Positions 25,906-34,262 of a stretch of DNA of 64,000 bases are shown here, piece after piece. The notes under the pieces are model-generated. The model did not search any database. It saw only the letters and a list, made by a program, of their open reading frames with translations, and was not told where the DNA came from. Source of the stretch: a virus. Location: IMG/VR virus record IMGVR_UViG_3300025012_000054, positions 1 through 64,000 of that record; one strand, given 5' to 3'. The translations under genes and the position numbers were made by a program. Position 1 is the first letter of the stretch; each line of letters opens with the position of its first letter.

Positions 25906-26108
25906 ATTTGAGGTTAAGGTGTGGCGAGACTGAAGTAGGTGGTGCCAGGTCAGGTGATGTCTGATAAGGTGTGTTCCGGTCAATTAAGGTATGGCGAGGT
26001 AAAATTTGAAATAAGTTTGAGGTTTTGGACTGGGTAGGAGAGTAGCGGTAGGTAGCGGCGAGGTTAGGCAGTGTCAGGTTTGGTCAGGTGAGATAAGGTG
26101 AGGGCAAT
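25906..26108 (+). repeat. AGGT-rich low-complexity tract, non-coding
   Basis: About 200 bases with roughly fifteen AGGT tetranucleotides at irregular 8-20 base spacing, rich in G and T and very poor in C on this strand, unlike anything else in the window. All frames are interrupted. It ends just before the HNH gene, and a shorter similar tract lies on the gene's other side. Biological role unknown. Confidence 0.7.
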
Positions 26109-26189
26109 ATAAAAAATAATATTACTAAAACATATTTTGAACTACCCGAATTTCCTGGTAAAAAATTTCCGTGGTATAAAAGACCACCA

Positions 26190-26429
26190 GTGGATTTATG
26201 GCGAATACTGCGGCAATATGTTTACGAAAGAGATTTGGGCAGATGTCGATACTGTGGCAATGAAACAGAATTAACAGATTGTCATACTCATCACGTATTA
26301 GAATTAAATCAAGGTGGAACCAATCACCCCAGTAATTTAAAAACATCTTGTCGAGACTGTCATAAGAAAAGACATCCGTTTATGATGGACGCCAGAGACA
26401 AGATGAGATTGATTGAGCAAGAAAATTGA
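26190..26429 (+). CDS. HNH endonuclease
   Basis: C-R-Y-C-G...H-T-H-H-V...N-H-P-S-N-L...C-R-D-C-H-K-K-R-H-P is a complete HNH with two zinc CxxC pairs. GTG 26190 is the first standard start, but protein-like sequence (K-T-Y-F-E-L-P-E-F-P-G-K-K-F-P-W-Y) continues upstream in frame to a stop at 26094 without any ATG, GTG or TTG. An ATA (26109) or ATT (26121) start after GAGGG may be used. Likely a small mobile nicking or cutting enzyme, bordered by AGGT-rich tracts. Confidence 0.75.
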   Translation: MDLWRILRQYVYERDLGRCRYCGNETELTDCHTHHVLELNQGGTNHPSNLKTSCRDCHKKRHPFMMDARDKMRLIEQEN

Positions 26430-26515
26430 GGTTATGGAGCGGCAGAGTTAGCCAAGGTTATGCTTGGTCTGGTGTGGTAGGGCATGGTTAGGAAAGACCA
26501 GACAAGACGAGGAAT
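26430..26515 (+). repeat. second AGGT/GGT-rich tract
   Basis: GT-rich, C-poor stretch with G-A-G-G-T-T, A-A-G-G-T-T and several GGT units, matching the tract at 25906-26108. It follows the HNH stop directly, so the HNH gene is framed by the same kind of sequence. Confidence 0.6.
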
Positions 26516-26539
26516 GAATATTTTTATACAGGAGCTTCC

Positions 26540-27157
26540 ATGAAATTAGATAATTTTTTTGAACTGGGATATGTGATTAATCTCGATAAAAGACGCGACA
26601 GATTAGGTGCATGTGAACCTGAGTTTTATAAATTAAACTATTATCCTGAGCGGTTTAGTGCTATTGAGCATGAAAATCCATCGGTAGGGTGTAGACTTTC
26701 TCATTTGGCTATTTTAAAGAAGGCGCTCAAAGAAAACAAAAGTGTTCTTATTATGGAAGATGATCTTCAAATAATAAATTTTGAAGAACATCTTGTAGAA
26801 AAAGTGTTGGATGAACTTTGGGGATTAGATTGGGCTATGATATATTTTGGTGGGAATCTCATGCGCCCATGTTTTCAGGTAAGTGAACATCTTGCCAGAT
26901 TGACACACGCCCAGAGTACGCATTTTTATGGTGTATCAAAACGTTATTTGCCACAAATAGTCGATGTTATAGAAAAAAATGATTATTTTATAGATTGCCT
27001 ATATGCGGATGTGATTGTACCTCAATTGCCTTGCTATATTTCGGTGCCGATGGTTGCCATTCAGAGGAGCGATTTTTCGGATATCGAAAAAATAAATATG
27101 AATTATGACGTTCCTGTAGCCAGATATAATAAACAATTGATTCGGATGAAAAAATAA
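26540..27157 (+). CDS. GT25-family glycosyltransferase
   Basis: 205 aa. Y-V-I-N-L-D-K-R-x-D-R at the N-terminus, G-C-R-L-S-H-L-A-I-L and I-M-E-D-D-L are the classic GT25 (LPS galactosyl/glucosyltransferase) marks, with E-D-D as the metal site. CAGGAGC site upstream. Confidence 0.85.
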   Translation: MKLDNFFELGYVINLDKRRDRLGACEPEFYKLNYYPERFSAIEHENPSVGCRLSHLAILKKALKENKSVLIMEDDLQIINFEEHLVEKVLDELWGLDWAMIYFGGNLMRPCFQVSEHLARLTHAQSTHFYGVSKRYLPQIVDVIEKNDYFIDCLYADVIVPQLPCYISVPMVAIQRSDFSDIEKINMNYDVPVARYNKQLIRMKK

Positions 27158-27982
27158 ATGAAAAAAGTCGTTACTGTTATTTTTTCCAAGAATAGGGGTC
27201 TCCAGCTTGATTTGTGCCTGAGAACCCTGCAATTACACTGTGCAGATATCTACAAATCCGCATATGTGAATGTGTTGTATCGAGCAGATGATCATCACAT
27301 GGAATCATACGAAATATTAAAACGAGAATATCCACAGGTAAATTTCGTAGAAGAAAAATCATTTAAGGCGGATCTGCTGAATATTGTACGCGATAAAAGT
27401 GGTATTTTATTCTGTATCGTGGATGACACTGTATTCGTTGAAGATTTTCTTTTGGCTAATATCGTTAGTAATTTGGAAAGTAATCTAGATTGTTTGGGAT
27501 TCAGTTTACGTCTTGGCTTAAATTGCTCGTTCTGCTTTCCATACGGCAAACTCCAAGACATTCCTGCTACTACAAAAATAGACAATGGAGTTGTTAATAA
27601 ATATAATTGGCAAACGGCGCAACTGGACTTTGGCTACCCACTCGAACTATCAAGTTCTGCTTACAGGCTGGAAGATATAATGGAAATACTAGATAATTGC
27701 GATTATCATAATCCAAATTCCCTAGAGGATAGTATGACCAGTTGCCACATTCAGGTAAAACCAAATTTATTAATGTATGATAAAAGCGTGGCGTTTAGCA
27801 ATCCAATCAACAAAGTCCAACTTGATCATCCTAATAAAAGCGGCGATATAGATGCAGACGTATTGTTACAATATTTTATGGCTGGTTATAGAATAGACGA
27901 CAAGCTGTTCAATCATTATAAAAACAGCGGAGCACATGAATTAGTAGATATAGAGGTGAAGAAAATATATGAGCAGACATAA
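27158..27982 (+). CDS. GT2-like glycosyltransferase
   Basis: 274 aa, starts right after the preceding stop. V-T-V-I-F-S-K-N-R-G-L-Q-L-D-L-C-L-R-T and C-I-V-D-D-T-V-F (DxD position) indicate a GT-A enzyme. Overlaps the next gene by 14 bp. Confidence 0.7.
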   Translation: MKKVVTVIFSKNRGLQLDLCLRTLQLHCADIYKSAYVNVLYRADDHHMESYEILKREYPQVNFVEEKSFKADLLNIVRDKSGILFCIVDDTVFVEDFLLANIVSNLESNLDCLGFSLRLGLNCSFCFPYGKLQDIPATTKIDNGVVNKYNWQTAQLDFGYPLELSSSAYRLEDIMEILDNCDYHNPNSLEDSMTSCHIQVKPNLLMYDKSVAFSNPINKVQLDHPNKSGDIDADVLLQYFMAGYRIDDKLFNHYKNSGAHELVDIEVKKIYEQT

Positions 27983-28802
27983 ACCAAAACAACACACTAA
28001 AGAAAGCAATCCTTTGATTTCTGTGATTGTACCAGTTTATAATCGCAAAGAGTGGATACCCTTAACGCTGGAATCCCTGCGAAGTCAAACTTACAAGAAT
28101 GTCGAAGTGGCAATTTGCAACGATGGCGGAGAACCTATTGATGATATTCTAAGTCAATTTCAGGACTTGAACATTATTTATACTGCACACGCCGAGAATA
28201 AAGGGCTTCCTGCTGCCAGAAATACTGCCCTTAAAAGCTGCCATGGTGAATTCATAAGTTTTCTCGATTCAGATGATCAATATATGCCTTTGGCGCTAGA
28301 ATTTAGAATGTGGAATATCAAAAAATTAAATGCGGAAATAGTTTATACACGATCTTTGAGGAATATATATGATCCCATCATACAAGATAACCAAAAGAGA
28401 TATCGTCTCAAACATCAGGAACTATACTGGAACTCAGAATTTTCTCGTGACCAAATATTATGGATGAATATCTGTCCTTGTTGCAATACTCTTTTTTCAA
28501 GAAAATCGTGGGAAAAAACAGAATATTGGCTCGATGAAACGTTAACGTCAACCGAAGATCATGATTTTTGGATTGCATTAAGCAGAAAATTCGATTTTTA
28601 CAATCTCTCATTGTTAGACGCGGAATGCAGTTATAGGTTAGAGCCTGGAGGACAAATGACCGGCAATCGTGATTTTTCACAGAATTGGATTAAAGTCTTT
28701 AAGAAATGGAGGAACACCGCCGAGAATCTGACCCTTGTTACAAATACCCAAAACGCAATTTTAAAACAGGCGGGAATCGACCCTGAAAAATATGGCTTAT
28801 AA
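27969..28802 (+). CDS. family 2 glycosyltransferase
   Basis: 277 aa. I-S-V-I-V-P-V-Y-N-R, S-L-R-S-Q-T-Y-K-N-V-E-V, N-D-G-G, G-L-P-A-A-R-N-T-A and F-L-D-S-D-D form a textbook GT2 core. The E-D-H-D-F-W segment near residue 198 is the usual ED catalytic region. Confidence 0.88.
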   Translation: MSRHKPKQHTKESNPLISVIVPVYNRKEWIPLTLESLRSQTYKNVEVAICNDGGEPIDDILSQFQDLNIIYTAHAENKGLPAARNTALKSCHGEFISFLDSDDQYMPLALEFRMWNIKKLNAEIVYTRSLRNIYDPIIQDNQKRYRLKHQELYWNSEFSRDQILWMNICPCCNTLFSRKSWEKTEYWLDETLTSTEDHDFWIALSRKFDFYNLSLLDAECSYRLEPGGQMTGNRDFSQNWIKVFKKWRNTAENLTLVTNTQNAILKQAGIDPEKYGL

Positions 28803-29757
28803 AAGCAAATATATCAATCTCGACCTAACAGGGATGAGATTTGGAAAATTAACGGCAATAAAAAAATCGGAAACGAAAAAAACGCGAAAAACAACTTGGG
28901 AATGCTACTGCGATTGTGGAAATACCTCTTTAAGAACAGTTACAGAATTGCTGGTTTTAAATCTCCAAACATGTGGAAAGTGCCATAGAAATAAAGATAT
29001 TACAGGAAAGAGATTTGGTAGTTTGATAGTTCTATTCCTTGATCATTTTTATAGAAAACAGCCTTATTGGAAATGCAAGTGTGATTGTGACAACACTACT
29101 GTTGTTCGAGGGAGCAGTCTGGCGTCGGGATACACTAGGAGTTGTGGATGTAGGAGAATTATTGTTGGCAAAATGAGAATGATTGATTTAACTAACAAGA
29201 AGTTTGGTAGATGGACGGTGTTATCTTTAGCAGAAAGACCAGAAAATATAAAATCAGGAATATATTGGAATTGTATTTGCGATTGCGGAAATCCAGGTAT
29301 TATTAGAGGAGCAAATTTAGTAAACGGAAACACAATTTCTTGCGGATGTTACCTTAAAGACCATTTTGAGTCAGGACTCGAAAAAGCCAACATTCATAGG
29401 GCGTACATGTCATATAAAAAATCTGCAAGAAATAAAAATCAAGAATTCGAGTTAACTGAAAAAGATTTTTTATATTTGGCAAAACAAAATTGCTTTTATT
29501 GTAACGCTCCTCCTTCTAATATACAAAAAGGCGGAATGAATAGTGTTTTTTATTATTCTGGAATGGATAGGGTTGACAATACAAGAGGATATACTTTGGA
29601 TAATGCTGTTCCCTGCTGTAAAGAATGTAATATAGGTAAAAAAGCAAAAACCAAAGAAGAATTTTTAAATTGGATTAAGAGAATATATATGCATTCTATT
29701 CTCAATAAAGATGAAAAAGAAAATCCTGTAAGCCAATATAAAGCAAAGGAGAAATAA
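28792..29757 (+). CDS. HNH homing-type endonuclease with three zinc-like repeats
   Basis: 321 aa. Three copies of a module (L-T/x-G-x-R-F-G-x-L...W-x-C-x-C-D-C-G...S-C-G-C) occupy residues about 10-185, then a C-terminal HNH with C-F-Y-C, M-D-R-V-D-N, A-V-P-C-C-K-x-C-N. The repeats are the DNA-recognition part of many phage homing endonucleases. It is wedged between two glycosyltransferase genes, overlapping the first by 11 bp, consistent with insertion of a free-standing homing gene. Confidence 0.82.
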   Translation: MAYKSKYINLDLTGMRFGKLTAIKKSETKKTRKTTWECYCDCGNTSLRTVTELLVLNLQTCGKCHRNKDITGKRFGSLIVLFLDHFYRKQPYWKCKCDCDNTTVVRGSSLASGYTRSCGCRRIIVGKMRMIDLTNKKFGRWTVLSLAERPENIKSGIYWNCICDCGNPGIIRGANLVNGNTISCGCYLKDHFESGLEKANIHRAYMSYKKSARNKNQEFELTEKDFLYLAKQNCFYCNAPPSNIQKGGMNSVFYYSGMDRVDNTRGYTLDNAVPCCKECNIGKKAKTKEEFLNWIKRIYMHSILNKDEKENPVSQYKAKEK

Positions 29758-29759
29758 AT

Positions 29760-30875
29760 TTGGATATCGTAATGGTTTTCGCAGATTCGCCTGGTGAATT
29801 AAATTGTTCCATCCATAACATTTTAAATCCGGCAAAAGCAATTAATAAACTAGAAGGGCATCATGTCGATACATTTTTTATCAATGATTTTAATACCAAT
29901 ACAGAGGAGGTTCAAAAGGCTTGTGAAAAAGCAGATATTATCGTAATTGAACGCAATTTGTTTGGCGATGCCCTGGTAATGGAAATGTTTTGGTGGGTTA
30001 GAAATAAGACAATAGCGGTAATATTTGACGATGCCTATCATGTTATTGAGCCGGAAAACGTAGCCCATGGCTTCTGGCACGAAAGTCAGATAATGACCAA
30101 GAATGAAGACAATACGCTGAATACCCTGACTGTTGTGCCAAAGACGTTGACGCAGTTACGCAGGGGCGTTCGCACAGCTAAGGGCATGATTGCGCCATCT
30201 AAGGTGTTGACAGATGATTGGATGGCATATACAAAAACATATCGCACCCATAACTACCTGGATTTGAATCGCTACCCAGATGATACGCAGCCATTATTTC
30301 CCCACGATGACATTGTAATAGGCTGGTGTGGGAGTATGTCGCATGTTTCTTCTTTTACGGATAGTGGCGTTTTACCTGCTCTTACCTATGTGGGTAGAAA
30401 ATATCCTAATGTTAGAATTATGTGCGGTGGTGACAAAAGAGTTTACGATAAAATCAATCTTCCCGAAGGCAAGAAATTCTTCTCACCGTTTGTTCCAGAA
30501 GAACAATGGGCGTCCCTGTTGAAAAGCATTGATATTGGATTAGCCCCTTTGAGCAGTGAGTTCGACAAAAGGCGGTCATGGATTAAAGCCCTGGAATATA
30601 TGATAATGAAAACTCCATGGATTGCCACCAATTTCGAGACCTATCATGAACTCGGCGAGTATGGAACACTGGTGGAAAACGGCGTAGATAATTGGAAGAA
30701 GGCATTAGTGGACATGATCGAAAATATAGAAGATGCTCGTAAACTAGCAAACGGTAAAGCCTACGAATTTGCCTTGGAACAAACTTACGAAAAAAATATT
30801 CATAAACTATTGGATGTGTACCAACAAATTATCAGTTCTCCAGATCGTGATGACGTACATGATTACGGTAAATGA
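29760..30875 (+). CDS. GT4-like glycosyltransferase (GT-B)
   Basis: 371 aa from TTG after AAAGGAG. V-I-G-W-C-G-S begins the C-terminal Rossmann domain; S-I-D-I-G-L-A-P-L and S-W-I-K-A-L-E-Y-M form the E-x7-E-like donor site of GT4 enzymes. Last glycosyltransferase of the island. Confidence 0.8.
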   Translation: MDIVMVFADSPGELNCSIHNILNPAKAINKLEGHHVDTFFINDFNTNTEEVQKACEKADIIVIERNLFGDALVMEMFWWVRNKTIAVIFDDAYHVIEPENVAHGFWHESQIMTKNEDNTLNTLTVVPKTLTQLRRGVRTAKGMIAPSKVLTDDWMAYTKTYRTHNYLDLNRYPDDTQPLFPHDDIVIGWCGSMSHVSSFTDSGVLPALTYVGRKYPNVRIMCGGDKRVYDKINLPEGKKFFSPFVPEEQWASLLKSIDIGLAPLSSEFDKRRSWIKALEYMIMKTPWIATNFETYHELGEYGTLVENGVDNWKKALVDMIENIEDARKLANGKAYEFALEQTYEKNIHKLLDVYQQIISSPDRDDVHDYGK

Positions 30876-31083
30876 TTGGATAATCAAAACAGATATACAA
30901 ATAGAAGAAAAACGTGCTCGTCATAAAAATTCACTCTATGTCATGGAAGCAAAAATAATAGAAGATGGAATTAGTATCGAAGAACGTATAAGCGAATATT
31001 ATGACGCCAAAAATATCTGTACTAAAATCAAACGATGCCCGCTAAAACATGCTTATGAAATCGCCCTGTGGCAGAAAATATAA
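30850..31083 (+). CDS. hypothetical protein, 77 aa
   Basis: ATG 30850 or 30859, overlapping the end of the GT4 gene; charged helical protein. The ribosome site is weak, so the exact start is uncertain. Confidence 0.45.
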   Translation: MTYMITVNDWIIKTDIQIEEKRARHKNSLYVMEAKIIEDGISIEERISEYYDAKNICTKIKRCPLKHAYEIALWQKI

Positions 31084-31459
31084 GCCCCGAAGAACGTGTA
31101 AACATTGTGGTGGACTTTTGGTACAAATAGACGAGATGATGCTGCCCACTATTAGCCTGTTGAATAAGAAGGGATATCGTACCAGATTTTGTTGTAGCGG
31201 TCACGTATATGATGATTTTATTCATCCTTTTCTCTTGTTTCAAACATATGTGATTTTCGAAAAAAACATTATACTTCCATCAATACCTAAAGATTTTAGA
31301 TACGATGGCAACTATGAAGACGGAAGATCTTGCATTAGAAAAGATTCATATGATGGATGGACTGATAGTTATGCCCATTGCGAGTTACTAAGAGGAAATT
31401 TATCGCTGATAGAATGGGCAACAATGTTACCACAACATAATGAAAGCAACATTTTATAA
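31049..31459 (+). CDS. conserved phage-type zinc protein
   Basis: 136 aa. C-K-H-C-G-G-L-L, L-L-N-K-K-G-Y-R-T-R-F-C-C-S-G-H and a C-terminal H-C-E-L pattern; the F-C-C-S-G-H block recurs in small uncharacterised phage proteins. Overlaps the preceding gene by 35 bp. The final codons form a boundary box (31440-31457), the first after the sugar island. Confidence 0.6.
   Translation: MLMKSPCGRKYKPRRTCKHCGGLLVQIDEMMLPTISLLNKKGYRTRFCCSGHVYDDFIHPFLLFQTYVIFEKNIILPSIPKDFRYDGNYEDGRSCIRKDSYDGWTDSYAHCELLRGNLSLIEWATMLPQHNESNIL
31440..31457. repeat. boundary box within the end of a gene
   Basis: ATGAAA-N6-TTTTAT lies wholly inside the last codons of the gene ending at 31459. It marks where box-spaced genes resume after 21 kb without any. 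Confidence 0.8.
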
Positions 31460-31468
31460 AGGAGTTAT

Positions 31469-31669
31469 ATGTTGGAAAAAGATAAAGATCCAACCGGTAA
31501 AGATATAAAGAATATGCTATCAGATTTTCACGCTGAAACAGAAACAGACCTGGAAGAAAATCTGCTGAAAGATTGGAATATGGTAAGATGTGCGATATGC
31601 CATAGGCAACTGGATTTATTGGTAGCCGCTTATTTAGACGATGAACCCGTACACCAATATTGTTTATAG
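31469..31669 (+). CDS. hypothetical protein, 66 aa
   Basis: AAGGAG site. Acidic N-terminus; C-A-I-C-H-R in the middle and a single terminal Cys may bind zinc. No family recognised. Confidence 0.55.
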   Translation: MLEKDKDPTGKDIKNMLSDFHAETETDLEENLLKDWNMVRCAICHRQLDLLVAAYLDDEPVHQYCL

Positions 31670-31678
31670 GATGCCGAT

Positions 31679-31900
31679 ATGATTACCTTGGATTCAATAT
31701 TACAAATGATATATGATAAGCATGAATCTCTGGAGCGCAAAATGTCCGAAGGCAAATCTCGCGGAATGACCCAGATGGAAGAATTCGGATTACTGAGCGA
31801 GGATGTAGCTACTATGGAAATCTACAACACTATAATGAAAGATGTTATTGATTGCAATAAAGATTTAAACAACTATTCGGATTGGCTAAAGACAGCCTAG
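31679..31900 (+). CDS. hypothetical helical protein, 73 aa
   Basis: Short gap and weak AGGATG site. Long amphipathic helices, likely coiled coil. Function unknown. Confidence 0.55.
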   Translation: MITLDSILQMIYDKHESLERKMSEGKSRGMTQMEEFGLLSEDVATMEIYNTIMKDVIDCNKDLNNYSDWLKTA

Positions 31901-31908
31901 GAGAAAAA

Positions 31909-32121
31909 ATGGACACCATAAAATTTGAATTAAATACAGACACGGATTACCGCGTTGTTGCCGAAATATCTTTAAACGGCGTCAGTATTGATGACTATCT
32001 CATTGCTTTCAAAGCGTTTCTAATCGCTTGTAGTTTTACCGAACAAACAGTAGAAGAAATCCAAATGATGGAAAACGCCAGATATATTATCGACAGAGAA
32101 CAACAAGAAAACAATATTTAA
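31909..32121 (+). CDS. hypothetical protein, 70 aa
   Basis: ATG 31909 after TAGGAG (in-frame ATG 31882 lies in the previous gene and lacks a site). Beta strands then an acidic helix. Last gene before promoter P4. Confidence 0.6.
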   Translation: MDTIKFELNTDTDYRVVAEISLNGVSIDDYLIAFKAFLIACSFTEQTVEEIQMMENARYIIDREQQENNI

Positions 32122-32124
32122 CCC

Positions 32125-32153
32125 TTGACAAGAACGGCAATTGGTGGTAATAT
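32125..32153 (+). promoter_or_regulatory. sigma70-type promoter P4
   Basis: TTGACA 32125-32130, 17-bp spacer ending TGGTGG, TAATAT 32148-32153. It drives the recombinase gene. Confidence 0.8.
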
Positions 32154-32175
32154 TTATATATTCAAGGAGATGATT

Positions 32176-33051
32176 ATGCGAGAATATAATGAATTTATCA
32201 AAAATAAAAGCCACTTATCACCACATACGCTAAGAAGTTATAGTAGTACCATATCTAAATTCTTGGTGCATTACGACGTTAAAGACATTGAAGATTATCG
32301 ACGGTTACAACTCATTGACTTTGAAAATTATCTCAGCGAATTACCGGTACAAAACAGCAGTTACAACGCACATCTGCGCAATCTTCAGGTGTTTTCTTCC
32401 TGGCTGCATGATCATAAAATGACCGCTGAAAACATCATCCAGAATATGAAACCCCGCAAGGAAGAGCGCAAAGATAAGATATCTCTTACAGAAGCAGAAA
32501 GACAGGCGATGATTAGTCATGCAGATTCTCTTGACTTCAAACTTAGTCTGGCGCTGATGTTTTACATGGGGCTACGTCGTGAGGAATTAATCGGAGTAAA
32601 AGTGTCGGATATCGGGGGCGATTTCCTGACGGTTTTAGGCAAGGGTAAAAAGAAAGTTAAGTTAGAAATGCCTCCGATTGTAAAAACGCTGGTAGATGCT
32701 TATTTGTCCTTGCGTAAAAGCGATAGCGAATATCTTATTCTTTCAAAGGTAGGAAAGCACTCACTGTCTAGCAGCGGATCTATTTACAAGCGCGTAAAGT
32801 CTGTGGCTAAAAAGGCAGGGATTGCGCCGGAACGAGTTGAGATGATTGCACCCCATACTCTCCGCAGGACGTTTGCTTGCTTGGCGGTACAAAACAATGT
32901 GTCGCCATATATTGTGAAGGACATGCTCCGCCACAGCCAGTTCAGTACCACCGAGAGGTATCTTAAAGCCATGGGTTCCGATGTGGCTAACACAGCAATT
33001 AGGAATCAGCCGATGCCCAGCGAGGAGGCAATGCAATGGTCGAAGCTATAG
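32176..33051 (+). CDS. tyrosine recombinase (integrase/Xer-like)
   Basis: 291 aa from ATG 32176 (AAGGAG 6 nt upstream; upstream starts would include promoter P4). The N-terminal SAM-like core-binding domain (L-S-P-H-T-L-R-S-Y) precedes the catalytic domain: Arg in G-L-R-R-E-E-L (about 133), Lys in G-K-G-K-K-K, H-T-L-R-R (about 226), R-H-S-Q (about 253) and nucleophile Tyr in T-E-R-Y-L (about 262). All six catalytic residues are present. No att-like repeat is evident. A role in genome dimer resolution or integration is open. Confidence 0.88.
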   Translation: MREYNEFIKNKSHLSPHTLRSYSSTISKFLVHYDVKDIEDYRRLQLIDFENYLSELPVQNSSYNAHLRNLQVFSSWLHDHKMTAENIIQNMKPRKEERKDKISLTEAERQAMISHADSLDFKLSLALMFYMGLRREELIGVKVSDIGGDFLTVLGKGKKKVKLEMPPIVKTLVDAYLSLRKSDSEYLILSKVGKHSLSSSGSIYKRVKSVAKKAGIAPERVEMIAPHTLRRTFACLAVQNNVSPYIVKDMLRHSQFSTTERYLKAMGSDVANTAIRNQPMPSEEAMQWSKL

Positions 33052-33260
33052 AAATACGATCATGCTTCCTGTGGCAAAACGCCGTCACCTGGTATGAGGA
33101 AAAGTATGGAAAGTGTAGTTGGATTGCTAGTGAAAGCGGAGCAAATGTTATCAATAGTCTAACTGGTGACTTGGTTGCATATAAAACACATTTTCCCAAT
33201 CAATATTTTCTCGTTACAGAATATTTTCAAAAATCCCCATGGGGGAAAAAGACACAATGA
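33036..33260 (+). CDS. hypothetical protein, 74 aa
   Basis: Overlaps the recombinase end by 16 bp with GAGGAG upstream. Trp/Tyr-rich, possibly beta. No family recognised. Confidence 0.55.
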   Translation: MVEAIEIRSCFLWQNAVTWYEEKYGKCSWIASESGANVINSLTGDLVAYKTHFPNQYFLVTEYFQKSPWGKKTQ

Positions 33261-33284
33261 AACCTATCTTTTATTAGGAGTAAA

Positions 33285-33467
33285 ATGGACGAACATATAA
33301 AGAATCTTTGGGAAATAATCATTGAAGAAATGCCTCAAGGCTGTATTATAACTGATATCAAAACGAGGGATGAGATTGTAATTGCGTCAATGCACGATGC
33401 CCTAGCGCTTGCTCAATCACTACTAGAAATGGTTAAGGCGCAAATAGAGAAACGCGGAATAGAATAA
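33285..33467 (+). CDS. hypothetical protein, 60 aa
   Basis: TTAGGAG site after a boundary box (33257-33274). Acidic with two predicted helices around a short beta hairpin. No family recognised. Confidence 0.55.
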   Translation: MDEHIKNLWEIIIEEMPQGCIITDIKTRDEIVIASMHDALALAQSLLEMVKAQIEKRGIE

Positions 33468-33493
33468 AAGACTGATTTCATTAGGAGAGAATA

Positions 33494-34045
33494 TTGGACA
33501 GAGCGCATAGTTTGGTAGGTTTTAATCCAACAGATAGACCCCAAGACGATTTTTATCCAACGCCAGAGAATGCCACCATTTCATTATTAGACATATTCAA
33601 GCCATCTGGTAATATTTGGGAATGTGCTTGTGGCAATGGGGCAATTTCAGAAGTCCTTATACGAAACGGATATGATGTTATTAGCACAGATTTATATGGA
33701 CATGGATATGGAAAAGTTGGCGTAGATTTTCTGGAAACTAAAGAAAAATTATCAGACAATATCATAACCAATCCTCCTTTTAATTTGGCAAATGAATTTA
33801 TTGACCATGCAATCAACGGATTGAAAATTAAAAATATGGCTTTACTCTTGAAATTACAAGCGCTTGAGGGCGATAAACGAAGTAAACTCTTGCAGCAAAC
33901 CCGTTTATCATCAGTAAACGTTTTTAGAAAAAGATTAACTTTAACGCGCAATGGCGAAAAGATGAAAAATAGTGGAATGATTGCCTTTGCTTGGTTTGTT
34001 TGGAAAGAAGATTATCTTGGTTCACCTATCGTGAGATGGCTATAA
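33494..34045 (+). CDS. DNA N6-methyltransferase-like protein, copy 1
   Basis: 183 aa from TTG with GGAGAG upstream. F-Y-P-T-P-E, W-E-C-A-C-G-N-G-A-I-S (motif I), S-T-D-L-Y and T-N-P-P-F (catalytic motif IV, about residue 92) are ordered as in compact N6-adenine methyltransferases. Clear paralogue of the gene at 39153. The C-terminal W-F-V-W ending is shared too. No target-recognition domain, so it may be a small solitary methylase. Confidence 0.78.
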   Translation: MDRAHSLVGFNPTDRPQDDFYPTPENATISLLDIFKPSGNIWECACGNGAISEVLIRNGYDVISTDLYGHGYGKVGVDFLETKEKLSDNIITNPPFNLANEFIDHAINGLKIKNMALLLKLQALEGDKRSKLLQQTRLSSVNVFRKRLTLTRNGEKMKNSGMIAFAWFVWKEDYLGSPIVRWL

Positions 34046-34063
34046 TAAATCTTTGATAGCACA

Positions 34064-34186
34064 ATGAGAAAAATGGAAGATTGGAATGATATTTTTAAGG
34101 AAATAGCAGAAATGCTTATTAGGCTTGCCAAACAAATGGACATCTCAGTAGAAGAAGTTATTGAAGGTACAAAAAAAATGGATTGA
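34064..34186 (+). CDS. possible 40-aa helical protein
   Basis: Open frame filling the gap after the methylase. No clear ribosome site; helical acidic sequence. Tentative. Confidence 0.35.
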   Translation: MRKMEDWNDIFKEIAEMLIRLAKQMDISVEEVIEGTKKMD

Positions 34187-34262
34187 TGAGGGAAAAGATG
34201 CCTCATAAAATCTTGATTTCATTGTACGAGTGTTTTCAACATTTGTTGAAAGGATATATAGT

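Noticed and set aside
25906-26108. A coding region in the AGGT-rich tract
   Set aside because: All frames are interrupted and the base composition differs from every gene nearby.
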